NCBI GenBank assembly: GCA_903876735.1
Contig: CAIRAW010000063.1
Coordinates: forward strand, 1 to 45,936
Direction of reading: 5' to 3'
Source: an uncultured beta proteobacterium
Lineage (GTDB): Bacteria > Pseudomonadota > Gammaproteobacteria > Burkholderiales > Burkholderiaceae_C
Length of the DNA: 45,936 nucleotides
Shown here: positions 32,903 to 42,125 of the stretch, piece by piece
Layout of the letters: each line of letters begins with the position of its first letter
Position numbering within the stretch: position 1 is the first letter of the stretch
Made by a program: the position numbers and the translations under genes
Notes under the pieces: model-generated
Seen by the model: the letters and a program-made list of their open reading frames with translations, nothing else
Databases searched by the model: none
Told to the model about the DNA's origin: nothing

Positions 32903-33565
32903 CTATTTCTTGGCGCTACGCGCTGCCAGCATGAGTTCGGTGTTGGCCTTGCGGTCCGCATTGACGTTCTTGACGGTAGCGCGCTCGCCCATCGATCGGA
33001 TGTAGTCCCTGACCGGCAAAGCCGCCAGCAAATCCTCGCCGTAGATCAACTTGCTGGCACTCGACACCAGCGGCAGATGAACGATGGCGGCGCAGTCGGC
33101 CAGCGTGAACTCGGGGCCCGCGATAAACGGGGAAAACCGGGCCAGCCGGGCGAAACCGCTCACACCCTTGAGCAGCAATTTTTGTGTTTTTTCCTTGACC
33201 TCATCACTCACCTTGGCGCCAAAAAAGGCTTCCGGATACAGTTGCCGGGCCACCAGTTCAAGGTGCAATTCGCAGTACAGAATCAGTTCTCGCACCTTGG
33301 CTGCCGAATAGGGATCTTGTGGCATCAGGGGATGCTCGGGATGGACTGCCTCGATGTACTCGGCACAGGCCATCGACTCCGAAATAGGGCCCTGCGGCGT
33401 GTCCAGAAAAGGCACTTTCCCAAGCGGGGAACGGTCGACGAGTGTGGCGTCAGAAGTTCCGGTCCAGACCAGTTCCTCGTCGAACGCAACGCCTTTTTCC
33501 AGCAACTGAAGCTTGAGCTTGTTGTAGTAGTTGCTGGCCGCAAAACCGCATAGTTTGATTTTCAT
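32903..33565 (-). CDS. Glutathione S-transferase
   Basis: A 220-residue cytoplasmic protein (start ATG 33565, MKIKLCGFAASNYYNK; frames to 33667 add a spurious N terminus). The thioredoxin-like N domain shows GKVPFLDTPQGPISESMACAEYI, with the glutathione-binding Pro and Ser-rich motif; the C domain is all-helical. It likely conjugates or reduces electrophiles with glutathione. It stands alone between two convergent/divergent genes. Confidence 0.85.
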   Translation of the reverse strand: MKIKLCGFAASNYYNKLKLQLLEKGVAFDEELVWTGTSDATLVDRSPLGKVPFLDTPQGPISESMACAEYIEAVHPEHPLMPQDPYSAAKVRELILYCELHLELVARQLYPEAFFGAKVSDEVKEKTQKLLLKGVSGFARLARFSPFIAGPEFTLADCAAIVHLPLVSSASKLIYGEDLLAALPVRDYIRSMGERATVKNVNADRKANTELMLAARSAKK

Positions 33566-33687
33566 GGTGTTCTGAAAACGTAGGTTGAAGAAGCACGCCA
33601 GCATTGCGCAGGCACGGGGACCGAGCCATTGTGTCATAGCCACGGCCAGACACTTCAGGCCTTGCACATGGCGTCATAATTCAGCGC

Positions 33688-35208
33688 ATGAAACCAATAT
33701 TTTCAAACCTCGGCGTCGTCGGTGCGGGGGCCATGGGTCGCGGCATCGCCCAAATTGCGGCGCAGGCCGGCAGCACAGTCCTTTTGTTCGACATGCAGGC
33801 TGATACGGCTCGCAAGGCACAGGCCACCGTGCATTCCCAGTGGGACAAGCTATGTGAAAAAGGGCGCCTCGATGCCACGCAGACCGCCTTGTACAAGTCA
33901 CGACTGATCTGCGCCGGCGCTCTGACCGAACTGTCCGGCTGTGACCTCGTCATCGAAGCCATTGTTGAGCGTCTGGACATCAAGGCCAGCCTGTTCGCCG
34001 AGCTTGAGAGCATCGTCCAGCCCTCCACCGTGCTGGTCACAAACACCTCCTCGCTGTCGGTGACAGCCATCGCAGCACGCTTACAAAGACCCGCGCAATT
34101 TGCCGGTTACCACTTCTTCAACCCGGTGCCCTTGATGAAGGTCGTGGAAGTCATAGCGGGACTCAAGACCAGCGCGAGCGTCTGTGGCGATCTGGCCCAC
34201 TACGCCCGACAGATGGGCCACACACCCGTGCTGGCGCAGGACAGCCCCGGCTTCATCGTCAACCACGCAGGGCGCGGTTACGGCACGGAAGCACTGCGCA
34301 TCGTCAGCGAAGGCGTCACTGATTTCGCCACCATCGACCGCATTCTGAAAGACCAGATCGGCTTCAAACTTGGCCCATTCGAGTTGATGGACCTGACCGC
34401 GCTCGACGTTTCGCATCCGGTGATGGAATCCATTTACCACCAGTACTTTGAAGAGCCCCGCTATAGGCCCAGCGTCATCACGGCGCAGCGACTCGCAGGA
34501 GGCGTGCTGGGGAAGAAAGTTGGCGAAGGTTTTTATCGCTATGAAAACGGCATCCAGCAAGTCAGCCCCGAGCCCGCAGCGCCTCAGGTCGAGGAGATGC
34601 CACCGGTCTGGGTCTCGCCGCGCGCGGCTCGGCGCTCCGAACTGCTGCTACTGCTCAAGAACCTCGGCGCAAAAATCGAGACCGGGGCTTCGCCCTCACC
34701 GCAAGCCCTGAGCTTTGTTGCGCCACTGGGCTTTGACATCAGCACGGTTGCCGTGGTTGAACGACTCGACCCGGCGCGCACCATCGGCATCGACATGATG
34801 ATGGACGATGCCGTCAGCAAACGTCGTGTACTGGCGACCAACCCAGCCACCCGTGTTGACATGCGCCGCGCCGCCCATGCCCTCATGGCGCGCGACGGCA
34901 AGGCTGTAAGCGTAATCCGGGACAGTGGTGGCTTTGTCAGCCAGCGCGTGGTAGCGACCATCGTCAATATCGCGTGCGACATCTGCCAGCAAGCCATCTG
35001 TTCACCGGGCGACCTGGAAACTGCGGTCACGCTGGGACTGGGCTATCCGGTTGGCCCGCTGGCCATGGGCAATCTGTACGGCCCAACCAACATCCTGGAA
35101 GTATTATTCAACATGCAAACCGTCTATGGCGACCCGCGCTACCGCCCCAGCCCCTGGCTGCGCCGGCGCGGCGCCATCGGCCTGAGTCTGTTGCACGAAG
35201 AAGAATGA
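33688..35208 (+). CDS. 3-hydroxyacyl-CoA dehydrogenase (two C-terminal domains)
   Basis: A 506-residue enzyme. The NAD-binding domain starts GVVGAGAMGRGIAQIAAQAG; FFNPVPLMKVVEVI and EAIVERLDIKASLFAELE follow. Two C-terminal 3HCDH domains are present (near 200-290 and 400-500), each with a VNHAGRGYGTEALR- or RVVATIVNIACD-type core; this doubled form occurs in PaaH/PimE-type enzymes. It oxidises L-3-hydroxyacyl-CoA in beta-oxidation or aromatic degradation. Downstream genes (Crp/Fnr, kinase, acyl-CoA dehydrogenase) look like one catabolic locus. Confidence 0.9.
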   Translation: MKPIFSNLGVVGAGAMGRGIAQIAAQAGSTVLLFDMQADTARKAQATVHSQWDKLCEKGRLDATQTALYKSRLICAGALTELSGCDLVIEAIVERLDIKASLFAELESIVQPSTVLVTNTSSLSVTAIAARLQRPAQFAGYHFFNPVPLMKVVEVIAGLKTSASVCGDLAHYARQMGHTPVLAQDSPGFIVNHAGRGYGTEALRIVSEGVTDFATIDRILKDQIGFKLGPFELMDLTALDVSHPVMESIYHQYFEEPRYRPSVITAQRLAGGVLGKKVGEGFYRYENGIQQVSPEPAAPQVEEMPPVWVSPRAARRSELLLLLKNLGAKIETGASPSPQALSFVAPLGFDISTVAVVERLDPARTIGIDMMMDDAVSKRRVLATNPATRVDMRRAAHALMARDGKAVSVIRDSGGFVSQRVVATIVNIACDICQQAICSPGDLETAVTLGLGYPVGPLAMGNLYGPTNILEVLFNMQTVYGDPRYRPSPWLRRRGAIGLSLLHEEE

Positions 35209-35309
35209 TGCGGCCCGTGCGCCGCCGACACGCAAACCAAAGACAGCGACTGAGCAGCGCGTCCCCGGCGCGACAATAAATCTGTTTTCAGTCACCCACA
35301 GGACAGCCC

Positions 35310-36029
35310 ATGATTGAACCTATTCTTACCATCGAAGAACGCGAGGCGATCAATTCCGGTCGCTGGTTCTCATCTCTTTCACCCTCACTGCGGCACGATA
35401 TTCTCCGATGCGCCTACGTCAAACGTCACAAGGACGGCGAACTGATCACTGCCCGTGGCGAGCCACCGGAAGAATGGATTGCCTGCGCACGCGGCGCTGT
35501 GCGGGTCAGTTCAACCTCGCTCTCGGGCAAGCAGATCACGCTGACCTACGTCGAGCCCGGCATCTGGTTCGGGGACGTCTCCTTCTTCGACGGCGACCGG
35601 CGGACCCACGATGCCTATGCGCATGGCGACACCACGATTCTCTGTGTGGCCAAAGCCGACTTCCGCAAGATACTCGCGCTGCACGCAGAACTCTACGAAG
35701 CCCTGCTGCGCCTGCATGCCCGGCGCATCCGCCAGTTGTACGGCCTGGTGGAAGATCTCAACACCTTGCCGCTGCGGGCGCGGTTGGCCAAGCAGTTGCT
35801 GCACCTGGTTCGCTCTTACGGTGTGCCCTCGCTGAGCGACGGCGCCGAGGTACGCATCGGCCTGCAACTGGCGCAGGAAGAACTTGCGCAGTTGCTGGGA
35901 GCGTCTCGCCAGCGCGTCAACCAGGAGCTCAAATCGATGGAACGCGAAGATGTCATCCGGATCGAGCCCGGTGGCCTGGTTGTTCGCAACCGCGACGCCT
36001 TGATGCGCATCATTGAAGCCGACGACTGA
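35310..36029 (+). CDS. Crp/Fnr-family transcriptional regulator
   Basis: A 239-residue regulator: cyclic-nucleotide-binding-like domain at about 30-150 (GIWFGDVSFFDGDRRTHDAY, then TTILCVAKADF) and a C-terminal winged helix-turn-helix (QEELAQLLGASRQRVNQELK). There are no Fnr-type N-terminal cysteines, so an iron-sulfur cluster is unlikely. It lies 101 bp after the dehydrogenase gene and 23 bp before the phosphotransferase gene; it may regulate the acyl-CoA genes around it. Confidence 0.87.
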   Translation: MIEPILTIEEREAINSGRWFSSLSPSLRHDILRCAYVKRHKDGELITARGEPPEEWIACARGAVRVSSTSLSGKQITLTYVEPGIWFGDVSFFDGDRRTHDAYAHGDTTILCVAKADFRKILALHAELYEALLRLHARRIRQLYGLVEDLNTLPLRARLAKQLLHLVRSYGVPSLSDGAEVRIGLQLAQEELAQLLGASRQRVNQELKSMEREDVIRIEPGGLVVRNRDALMRIIEADD

Positions 36030-36052
36030 AACCGCAGCAACCCGATACCACC

Positions 36053-37156
36053 ATGACCGATTTTGATCACTTCGTAGGCACTCGCCCCGTCTCCAGCACG
36101 CAGGCTTTTGATGTCGCGGCCCTGTCGGCCTGGCTGGAGCAGAACCTGAGCGGTTTTGCCGGTCCCTTGACGGTCGAATCCTTCAAGGGCGGCCAGTCGA
36201 ATCCGACTTACAAGCTGACCACGCCAGGGCAAAGCTACGTGATGCGCGCCAAGCCAGGCCCGGTTGCCAAACTGCTGCCGTCCGCACATGCGGTCGAGCG
36301 CGAGTTTGCCGTCATGAGCGGTTTGCACGGCACGGATGTGCCGGTGCCGCGCATGTACTGCCTGTGCGAAGACGAATCGGTCATCGGCCGCGCCTTCTAC
36401 ATCATGGAGTTCATGCCCGGTCGCGTCCTGTGGGACCAGACACTGCCCGGCATGTCGGTCTCCGAGCGTGGCGCCATCTACAACGAGATGAACCGCGTCA
36501 TTGCGGCACTGCACAGCGTCAAGTTCGCCGAGCGCGGCCTGGCCAACTATGGCAAACCGGGCAACTATTTCGAGCGCCAGATCGGGCGCTGGGGCCGTCA
36601 GTACACAGCCTCCGCCGACGGCGCCGGACCGATGTCACAGCCGATCCGGGAGATGGAACAACTCATGGAATGGCTGCCGCAGCACATTCCCGCAATGGCG
36701 CGTGCCGAGCACATGGTCAGCATCGTGCATGGCGACTACCGCCTCGACAACCTGATGTTCCACCCGACCGAGCCGCGCGTCATCGCCGTGCTGGACTGGG
36801 AACTGTCAACCCTGGGGCACCCACTGGCCGACTTCAGCTACCACTGCATGGCCTGGCACATTCCGCCGGGCTCGTTCCGCGGCATTGGCGGACTTGACGT
36901 CGCCAGCCTGGGCATCCCGACCGAAGAAGAATACATCCGCCTCTATTGCCAGCGCACCGGACTGGTCCAGCCGGAAGAACTCAAAGCTGACTGGAATTTC
37001 TACCTGGCCTACAACCTGTTTCGCATCGCCGCGATTCTGCAAGGCATCGCCAAACGCGTTGAAGCCGGCACCGCCGCCAGCGCGCAGGCGGTCACGTCAG
37101 CGGCCGGCGCCAAGCCACTGGCCCAGATGGCCTGGAAATTCGCCACCCAAAGCTAA
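36053..37156 (+). CDS. APH-like phosphotransferase (LvaA/ACAD10-kinase type)
   Basis: A 367-residue kinase-fold protein of the aminoglycoside-phosphotransferase/choline-kinase superfamily. The catalytic loop is [17 protein letters not shown] and the metal motif [16 protein letters not shown]. These are the same blocks as in the N-terminal kinase of ACAD10/11 and in bacterial LvaA, which phosphorylates 4-hydroxyacyl-CoA. An acyl-CoA dehydrogenase gene follows after 32 bp, the partner expected in that pathway. Antibiotic resistance is unlikely. Substrate remains inference. Confidence 0.85.
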   Translation: MTDFDHFVGTRPVSSTQAFDVAALSAWLEQNLSGFAGPLTVESFKGGQSNPTYKLTTPGQSYVMRAKPGPVAKLLPSAHAVEREFAVMSGLHGTDVPVPRMYCLCEDESVIGRAFYIMEFMPGRVLWDQTLPGMSVSERGAIYNEMNRVIAALHSVKFAERGLANYGKPGNYFERQIGRWGRQYTASADGAGPMSQPIREMEQLMEWLPQHIPAMARAEHMVSIVHGDYRLDNLMFHPTEPRVIAVLDWELSTLGHPLADFSYHCMAWHIPPGSFRGIGGLDVASLGIPTEEEYIRLYCQRTGLVQPEELKADWNFYLAYNLFRIAAILQGIAKRVEAGTAASAQAVTSAAGAKPLAQMAWKFATQS

Positions 37157-37188
37157 CATTTTTTCTACTGACACCCAACGGAGATCCC

Positions 37189-38430
37189 ATGGACTTTGAC
37201 TATTCCCCAAAAACAAAAGAGCTGCAAAGCAAATTGCTGGCGTTCATGGACGAGCACATCTACCCGTCCGAAGGCGCCTACCACGCCGAAATTGCCGCCA
37301 ACACGGCTGCCGGCAAGCGCTGGACACCGCTGCAGACCATTGAAGCCCTCAAACCCAAAGCCCAGGCCGCCGGCCTGTGGAACCTGTTCCTGCCGGTCGA
37401 CAGCGCAGCCGCTTCGGGCTATGCCGGTGCAGGCCTGACGAACCAGGAATACGCACCTCTGGCCGAAATCATGGGCCGCGTGATGTGGTCCAGCGAAGTA
37501 TTCAACTGCTCGGCACCAGACACCGGCAACATGGAAACCATCGCCCGTTATGGCTCCGAGGAAAACAAGGCACGCTGGCTCAAACCGCTGCTCGAAGGCA
37601 AGATCCGTTCCTCCTTCGCCATGACCGAGCCCGAGGTGGCCTCCAGCGACGCCACCAATATCCAGACCAGCATCGAGCGCCAAGGTGATGACTACGTCAT
37701 CAACGGTCGCAAATGGTGGACCTCAGGCGCCGGCGATCCGCGCTGCGCCGTCTACATCACCATGGGCAAGACCAATCCGGACGCGCCGCGCCATTCACAA
37801 CAAAGCATGGTGATCGTTCCAGCCAACACCCCCGGCATCACCGTGGTGCGTGCGCTCAATGTGATGGGTTACGACGACGCGCCACACGGCCACATGGAAG
37901 TCCTGTTCGAGAACGTGCGGGTACCTGTGACCAACATTCTGCTCGGCGAAGGCCGCGGCTTCGAGATCGCCCAAGGTCGCCTTGGCCCGGGACGCATTCA
38001 CCACTGCATGCGCCTGATCGGCCTGGCCGAACGCGCTCTGGAACTGATGTGCAAGCGCGCGTCCCAGCGTGTCGCCTTCGGCAAGCCCATCGCCGCGCAA
38101 ACCGTGACCCAGGAACGCATTGCCGAAGCCCGCTGCAAGATCGACATGGCGCGTCTGCTGACCCTCAAAGCGTCGTGGATGATGGACATCGCCGGCAACA
38201 AGTTCGCCAAGAACGAAATCGCGATGATCAAGGTCGTAGCACCGAGCATGGCCTGCCAGGTTATCGACTGGGCCATGCAGGCGCATGGCGGTGGCGGCAT
38301 GTGCGACGACTTCCCGCTGGCTTACAGCTACGTCAATGCGCGCACCCTGCGCTTTGCCGACGGCCCGGATGAAGTGCACCGCAACTCGATCGCCAAGTCG
38401 GAATTGGGCAAGTACGCGGTCAAGCCATAG
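37189..38430 (+). CDS. Acyl-CoA dehydrogenase (ACAD10/11/LvaC-like)
   Basis: A 413-residue flavoenzyme. The FAD/substrate region has [19 protein letters not shown] and [18 protein letters not shown]; the C-terminal helical domain has [21 protein letters not shown] and [16 protein letters not shown], then [21 protein letters not shown]. The catalytic glutamate position reads DGPDEVH, as in the ACAD10/11 branch. With the kinase upstream it may convert a phosphorylated 4-hydroxyacyl-CoA to enoyl-CoA. An intergenic palindromic element lies downstream. Confidence 0.9.
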   Translation: MDFDYSPKTKELQSKLLAFMDEHIYPSEGAYHAEIAANTAAGKRWTPLQTIEALKPKAQAAGLWNLFLPVDSAAASGYAGAGLTNQEYAPLAEIMGRVMWSSEVFNCSAPDTGNMETIARYGSEENKARWLKPLLEGKIRSSFAMTEPEVASSDATNIQTSIERQGDDYVINGRKWWTSGAGDPRCAVYITMGKTNPDAPRHSQQSMVIVPANTPGITVVRALNVMGYDDAPHGHMEVLFENVRVPVTNILLGEGRGFEIAQGRLGPGRIHHCMRLIGLAERALELMCKRASQRVAFGKPIAAQTVTQERIAEARCKIDMARLLTLKASWMMDIAGNKFAKNEIAMIKVVAPSMACQVIDWAMQAHGGGGMCDDFPLAYSYVNARTLRFADGPDEVHRNSIAKSELGKYAVKP

Positions 38431-38454
38431 GCCGTCGCCAGTTCTGCGCCGCTT

Positions 38455-38523
38455 GTCATCCCGGACTCGATCCGGGATCCAGTGCCACGCGTAACATGGA
38501 TTGCGGGTCAAGCCCGCAATGAC
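38455..38523. repeat. Palindromic intergenic element with imperfect terminal inverted repeats
   Basis: It begins GTCATCCCGGACTCGATCC and ends with the near-mirror GCGGGTCAAGCCCGCAATGAC, so the 5-base ends GTCAT/ATGAC pair. Two internal hairpins are visible: CCCGGA-CTCGA-TCCGGG and GCGGG-TCAA-GCCCGC type. It lies between convergent genes. Similar GTCATCCCGGA...GGGATGAC elements are common in proteobacterial intergenic DNA (REP/MITE-like). It may also end transcription from both sides. Confidence 0.6.
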
Positions 38524-38542
38524 GACTTTGGACTCGTGGTAT

Positions 38543-39181
38543 TTAGTGCAGATGCCGCGGTTTGCGGCCACCACCATGGCCCATGCCGCCGTGACCGCCG
38601 CCGCCTGAACCGCGGGGTGGTTTGCCAAGCTGCAGGGAATTGACCAGATCGTCAAAACGCTGACCGAACAATTTGTCGATTTCGTCCACTACGCCGCCCA
38701 ACTCGGCGCCATCGAAGTGGCGCTCCATCAGATTCACCACATCCTGCACCAGCAAGTCGCGCTGGACCTGCATGATGGCGGCAGGGTCAGGCCCGACGAA
38801 GAGCATGACAAAATCATCGCGCGTCTGCGCCTCCGGATCTTCTTCATCCTCGTCATCAAATTCGGCATCGTAAAACGTGACCTCGATCGCCGCGCCGGTT
38901 TGCGCCAGTTCGTTGAGGTTCATGCACATCTCGTCTAGCACCTGGCGAAAATCGTCATCCCCCTCCACCGTCCAGCACATCTGCAGCATGTGTTCCTGGG
39001 GATCAAACTTGATGCCGGGCTCGTCTTCGTAGGAACTGCCCGCTGCGTCGGCCAGGGAGCGTCCGCCGGCGTATTTCCAGATCGGCTTGAGGGCATCCTG
39101 CAACTGGTTGAAAACGACGTCAGGGCGCAAGGCCACCTGACCATGGACATGGATCTCTAAGGGGGCGTTATAGCTTGACAT
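38543..39181 (-). CDS. Acidic protein of unknown function with Gly/His-rich tail
   Basis: A 212-residue protein without a signal peptide, starting MSSYNAPLEIHVHGQVALRP. The middle holds a strongly acidic stretch (YDAEFDDEDEEDPEAQTRDD near 105-125) and the last 25 residues are a Gly/His tail (GGGGHGGMGHGGGRKPRHLH), a plausible metal-binding end. I do not recognise a named family. It sits after the tRNA-Leu gene on the same strand, with 49 bp between. Function cannot be assigned. Confidence 0.7.
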   Translation of the reverse strand: MSSYNAPLEIHVHGQVALRPDVVFNQLQDALKPIWKYAGGRSLADAAGSSYEDEPGIKFDPQEHMLQMCWTVEGDDDFRQVLDEMCMNLNELAQTGAAIEVTFYDAEFDDEDEEDPEAQTRDDFVMLFVGPDPAAIMQVQRDLLVQDVVNLMERHFDGAELGGVVDEIDKLFGQRFDDLVNSLQLGKPPRGSGGGGHGGMGHGGGRKPRHLH

Positions 39182-39230
39182 GGATGCTTAGTGTAATGGG
39201 ATCACCGCACCAGATGCCAGGGTGATCACT

Positions 39231-39322
39231 TGGTGCCCGAGACCGGAATCGAACCGGTACGCCCCAATTACGGAAGCGGCGGATTTTAAGTCCGATGTGT
39301 CTACCAATTTCACCACTCGGGC
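39231..39322 (-). tRNA. tRNA-Leu (UAA)
   Basis: The minus strand folds as a class II tRNA. The 5' acceptor strand GCCCGAG pairs with CTCGGGC at the 3' end, followed by the discriminator A and encoded CCA (92 nt in all). The anticodon loop CTTAAAA gives UAA. A long variable arm follows the anticodon stem and the T loop is TTCGATT. It is the last of three tRNAs. Confidence 0.95.
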
Positions 39323-39337
39323 ACAGGCCGGAATTGC

Positions 39338-39411
39338 TGGAGGCGCGACCCAGAGTCGAACTGGGCTAGACGGATTTGCAATCCGTTGCATAACCGATTT
39401 GCTATCGCGCC
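39338..39411 (-). tRNA. tRNA-Cys (GCA)
   Basis: A 74-nt tRNA on the minus strand. GGCGCGA at the 5' end pairs with TCGCGCC at the 3' end, followed by the discriminator T and an encoded CCA. The anticodon loop TTGCAAT gives GCA for cysteine; the U discriminator is also typical of tRNA-Cys. It lies 15 bp upstream of tRNA-Leu and 48 bp downstream of tRNA-Gly. Confidence 0.95.
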
Positions 39412-39424
39412 AAATTTTTTTGAC

Positions 39425-39454
39425 AAAAAAGGGAAGCCTGGGCTTCCCTTTTTG
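39425..39454 (-). terminator. Terminator-like hairpin between tRNA-Gly and tRNA-Cys
   Basis: On the minus strand an A-run, then GGGAAGCC, CA, GGCTTCCC and six T: a textbook Rho-independent terminator with a perfect 8 bp stem. It lies right after tRNA-Gly, and only about 13 nt separate it from the 5' end of tRNA-Cys. Confidence 0.75.
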
Positions 39455-39459
39455 GAATC

Positions 39460-39535
39460 TGGAGCGGGAAAAGAGTCTCGAACTCTCGACCTCAACCTTG
39501 GCAAGGTTGCGCTCTACCAACTGAGCTATTCCCGC
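39460..39535 (-). tRNA. tRNA-Gly (GCC)
   Basis: A 76-nt tRNA on the minus strand. GCGGGAA at the 5' end pairs with TTCCCGC, followed by the discriminator T and CCA. The anticodon loop TTGCCAA gives GCC. It is the first tRNA of the cluster and has a good promoter just upstream. Confidence 0.95.
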
Positions 39536-39549
39536 GTTTCAAGCCTCGA

Positions 39550-39555
39550 ATTATA
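39550..39555 (-). promoter_or_regulatory. -10 element for the tRNA cluster
   Basis: On the minus strand the perfect hexamer TATAAT lies 14 bp upstream of the tRNA-Gly 5' end, giving a leader of about 8 nt. No good -35 is visible at 16-18 nt; the sequence there is A-rich. Confidence 0.6.
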
Positions 39556-39611
39556 GCGCAATTTTTTCCGGCTCTTAGTCATGCCAGTAAAAAATTCCAT
39601 TCGAAGCCTAT

Positions 39612-42056
39612 CTAGTGCTTGACCGACCCGGCTGGCTCCGGCGTCGGCACTGCAACCGTCACCGCAGCACCCGCAACCACCGGCTCTTCTTCCGGCAAGG
39701 GCGTTGGCATTCTCTCCAGCGCTATCTCAAGCACCTTGTCAATCCAGCGCACCGGCACGATCTCCAGCCCATTTTTCACATTGGCCGGAATATCCTGCAA
39801 ATCCTTGGCGTTTTCCTCGGGAATCAGCACGGTCTTGATGCCGCCACGCAGTGCCGCCAGCAGTTTTTCTTTCAAACCGCCAATCGCTGTTACCTCGCCC
39901 CGCAGGGTGATTTCACCGGTCATGGCGACATCGCTGCGAACCGGGATCCCGGTCATGGCAGAAACGAAAGCTGTGGTCATCGCCGCGCCCGCACTCGGGC
40001 CGTCCTTGGGTGTTGCACCATCAGGCACGTGGATGTGAATGTCCTTCTTCTCAAAGAATTCGTCCTTGATGCCCAGGCGCCTTGAGCGGCTGCGCACCAC
40101 GGTGCGCGCGGCCTCGACCGATTCCTTCATCACATCACCCAGCGAGCCCGTGCGCGTGATCACGCCCTTGCCCGGCATCATGGCGGCCTCGATGGTCAGC
40201 AGGTCGCCGCCCACTTCAGTCCAGGCCAGACCCACCACCTGTCCGACCTGGTTGAGTTTCTCGGCACGGCCGTAGGAATACTTGCGAACGCCCAGGAAAT
40301 CATTGAGATTCTCGGCGTCGACCTTGACCTGCCCCACCATCTTCTTGAGTTGCAGGCCCTTGACCACCTTGCGGCAAATTTTTGACAACTCGCGTTCCAG
40401 CGAGCGCACGCCGGCTTCACGCGTGTAGTAGCGAACAATGTCGCGCACCGCGTCTTCCGTGATCAGCAACTCTTCTTCCTTGACGCCGTTGTTCTTGAGT
40501 TGCTTGGGCAACAGAAAATTGATGGCAATGCTGGTCTTCTCATCCTCGGTATAACCCGACAGGCGAATCACTTCCATGCGGTCGAGCAGGGCCGGCGGGA
40601 TGTTCATGGAGTTGGATGTCGCCACAAACATGACATCGCTCAGGTCGAAATCAACCTCTACGTAGTGGTCACCAAACTTGTGGTTTTGCTCGGGGTCCAG
40701 CACCTCCAGCAGGGCGCTTGATGGGTCGCCGCGGAAATCGGTCCCCAACTTGTCAATCTCATCAAGCAGGAACAGCGGATTGCGCGTGCCAACCTTGGTC
40801 AGACTTTGCAGAACCTTGCCTGGCATGGCGCCGATGTAGGTTCGCCGGTGGCCGCGAATCTCGGCTTCGTCGCGCATGCCACCCAACGCCATGCGCACAT
40901 ACTTGCGCCCGGTCGCCTTGGCAATCGACTGCCCAAGCGAGGTCTTGCCCACGCCGGGTGGTCCAACCAGACACAGGATCGGCGCTTTGACCTTTTCCAC
41001 CCGCTGCTGCACCGCGAGGTATTCCAGAATGCGGTCCTTCACCTTGTCCAGGCCGTAGTGGTCCTCGTTCAAGACCTTTTCAGCGTTACCCAGGTCGTGT
41101 TTGATCTTGGTCTTGCCGGCCCATGGCAGGCCGGCCATGACGTCGATGTAATTGCGAACCACGGTGGCTTCGGCCGACATCGGCGACATCAGCTTGAGCT
41201 TCTTGAGTTCGCCTTCAACCTTCTTCAGCGCGTCTTTGGGCATCTTGGCCAACTTGATCTTCTTCTCGATCTCGTCGATGTCAGCACCCTCTTCACCTTC
41301 GCCAAGTTCCTTCTGGATCGCCTTGACCTGCTCGTTCAGGTAGAAATCGCGCTGGTTCTTTTCCATCTGGCGCTTGACGCGGCCACGAATTTTTTTATCC
41401 ACATTGAGGATGTCGACTTCATGCTCGATCTGTTCGAACAGGTTTTCCAGCCGCTCCTTGACGCCGGCCAGGTCAAGTACAGCCTGCTTGTTGTCGAGTT
41501 TCAGCGGCAAATGCGCAGCGATGGTGTCAGCGAGGCGCCCAGCGTCATCGATGCTGGAAATCGACGTCAGGATTTCCGGCGGAATCTTTTTGTTGAGCTT
41601 GACGTACTGGTCAAACTGCTGCATCACAGCGCGGCGCAAGGCCTCGATTTCGCTGGACTGCGCGCGTGTCTTGGGTTCGGACTCCGGCGCCACTTCAATC
41701 GGCGTGACATTGGCAACAAAATGCAGTTCGCCGTCCTCAATCCGGTTGACCCGGGCGCGCTGCTGGCCTTCGACCAGCACCTTGACCGTGCCGTCAGGCA
41801 ACTTGAGCATCTGCAAAATGGTGGCAATACAGCCAACCTCGAACATATCGGTCACCACCGGATCATCCTTGGCAGCGGCCTTTTGCGCCACCAGCATGAT
41901 GCGGCGTTCCGCCTCCATGGCAGCTTCAAGGGCCTTGATGCTCTTGGGGCGACCGACAAAAAGCGGAATCACCATGTGCGGGAATACCACCACATCGCGC
42001 AGGGGCAGCAGTGGCAGATCGAGCGGTGTCGCAGGTAGTGGGGCGTGACCAGTCAT
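39612..42056 (-). CDS. lon: ATP-dependent protease Lon
   Basis: An 814-residue AAA+ serine protease. The N domain starts LPLLPLRDVVVFPHMVIPLFV; Walker A is VGPPGVGKTSLGQSIA; the catalytic serine is in PKDGPSAGAAMTTA, with the lysine of the dyad about 43 residues later. The last 25 residues after IALERMPTP are a variable Ala/Val/Pro tail. Lon degrades misfolded and short-lived regulatory proteins. It lies 69 bp after clpX on the same strand. Confidence 0.97.
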   Translation of the reverse strand: MTGHAPLPATPLDLPLLPLRDVVVFPHMVIPLFVGRPKSIKALEAAMEAERRIMLVAQKAAAKDDPVVTDMFEVGCIATILQMLKLPDGTVKVLVEGQQRARVNRIEDGELHFVANVTPIEVAPESEPKTRAQSSEIEALRRAVMQQFDQYVKLNKKIPPEILTSISSIDDAGRLADTIAAHLPLKLDNKQAVLDLAGVKERLENLFEQIEHEVDILNVDKKIRGRVKRQMEKNQRDFYLNEQVKAIQKELGEGEEGADIDEIEKKIKLAKMPKDALKKVEGELKKLKLMSPMSAEATVVRNYIDVMAGLPWAGKTKIKHDLGNAEKVLNEDHYGLDKVKDRILEYLAVQQRVEKVKAPILCLVGPPGVGKTSLGQSIAKATGRKYVRMALGGMRDEAEIRGHRRTYIGAMPGKVLQSLTKVGTRNPLFLLDEIDKLGTDFRGDPSSALLEVLDPEQNHKFGDHYVEVDFDLSDVMFVATSNSMNIPPALLDRMEVIRLSGYTEDEKTSIAINFLLPKQLKNNGVKEEELLITEDAVRDIVRYYTREAGVRSLERELSKICRKVVKGLQLKKMVGQVKVDAENLNDFLGVRKYSYGRAEKLNQVGQVVGLAWTEVGGDLLTIEAAMMPGKGVITRTGSLGDVMKESVEAARTVVRSRSRRLGIKDEFFEKKDIHIHVPDGATPKDGPSAGAAMTTAFVSAMTGIPVRSDVAMTGEITLRGEVTAIGGLKEKLLAALRGGIKTVLIPEENAKDLQDIPANVKNGLEIVPVRWIDKVLEIALERMPTPLPEEEPVVAGAAVTVAVPTPEPAGSVKH

Positions 42057-42125
42057 AGGAGATACCTTTAAGTTACCTGTTCAATATGGATCAGCAAAGC
42101 CGATTTTCAAGCCTTAACCGGAAAA

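Noticed and set aside
36053..37156. Aminoglycoside-resistance phosphotransferase
   Set aside because: The fold is shared, but the neighbouring acyl-CoA dehydrogenase and the LvaA/ACAD10-type blocks point to a CoA-ester or hydroxyacid kinase.
38455..38523. CRISPR repeat or insertion-sequence end
   Set aside because: A single palindromic unit, no spacers, no transposase gene nearby.
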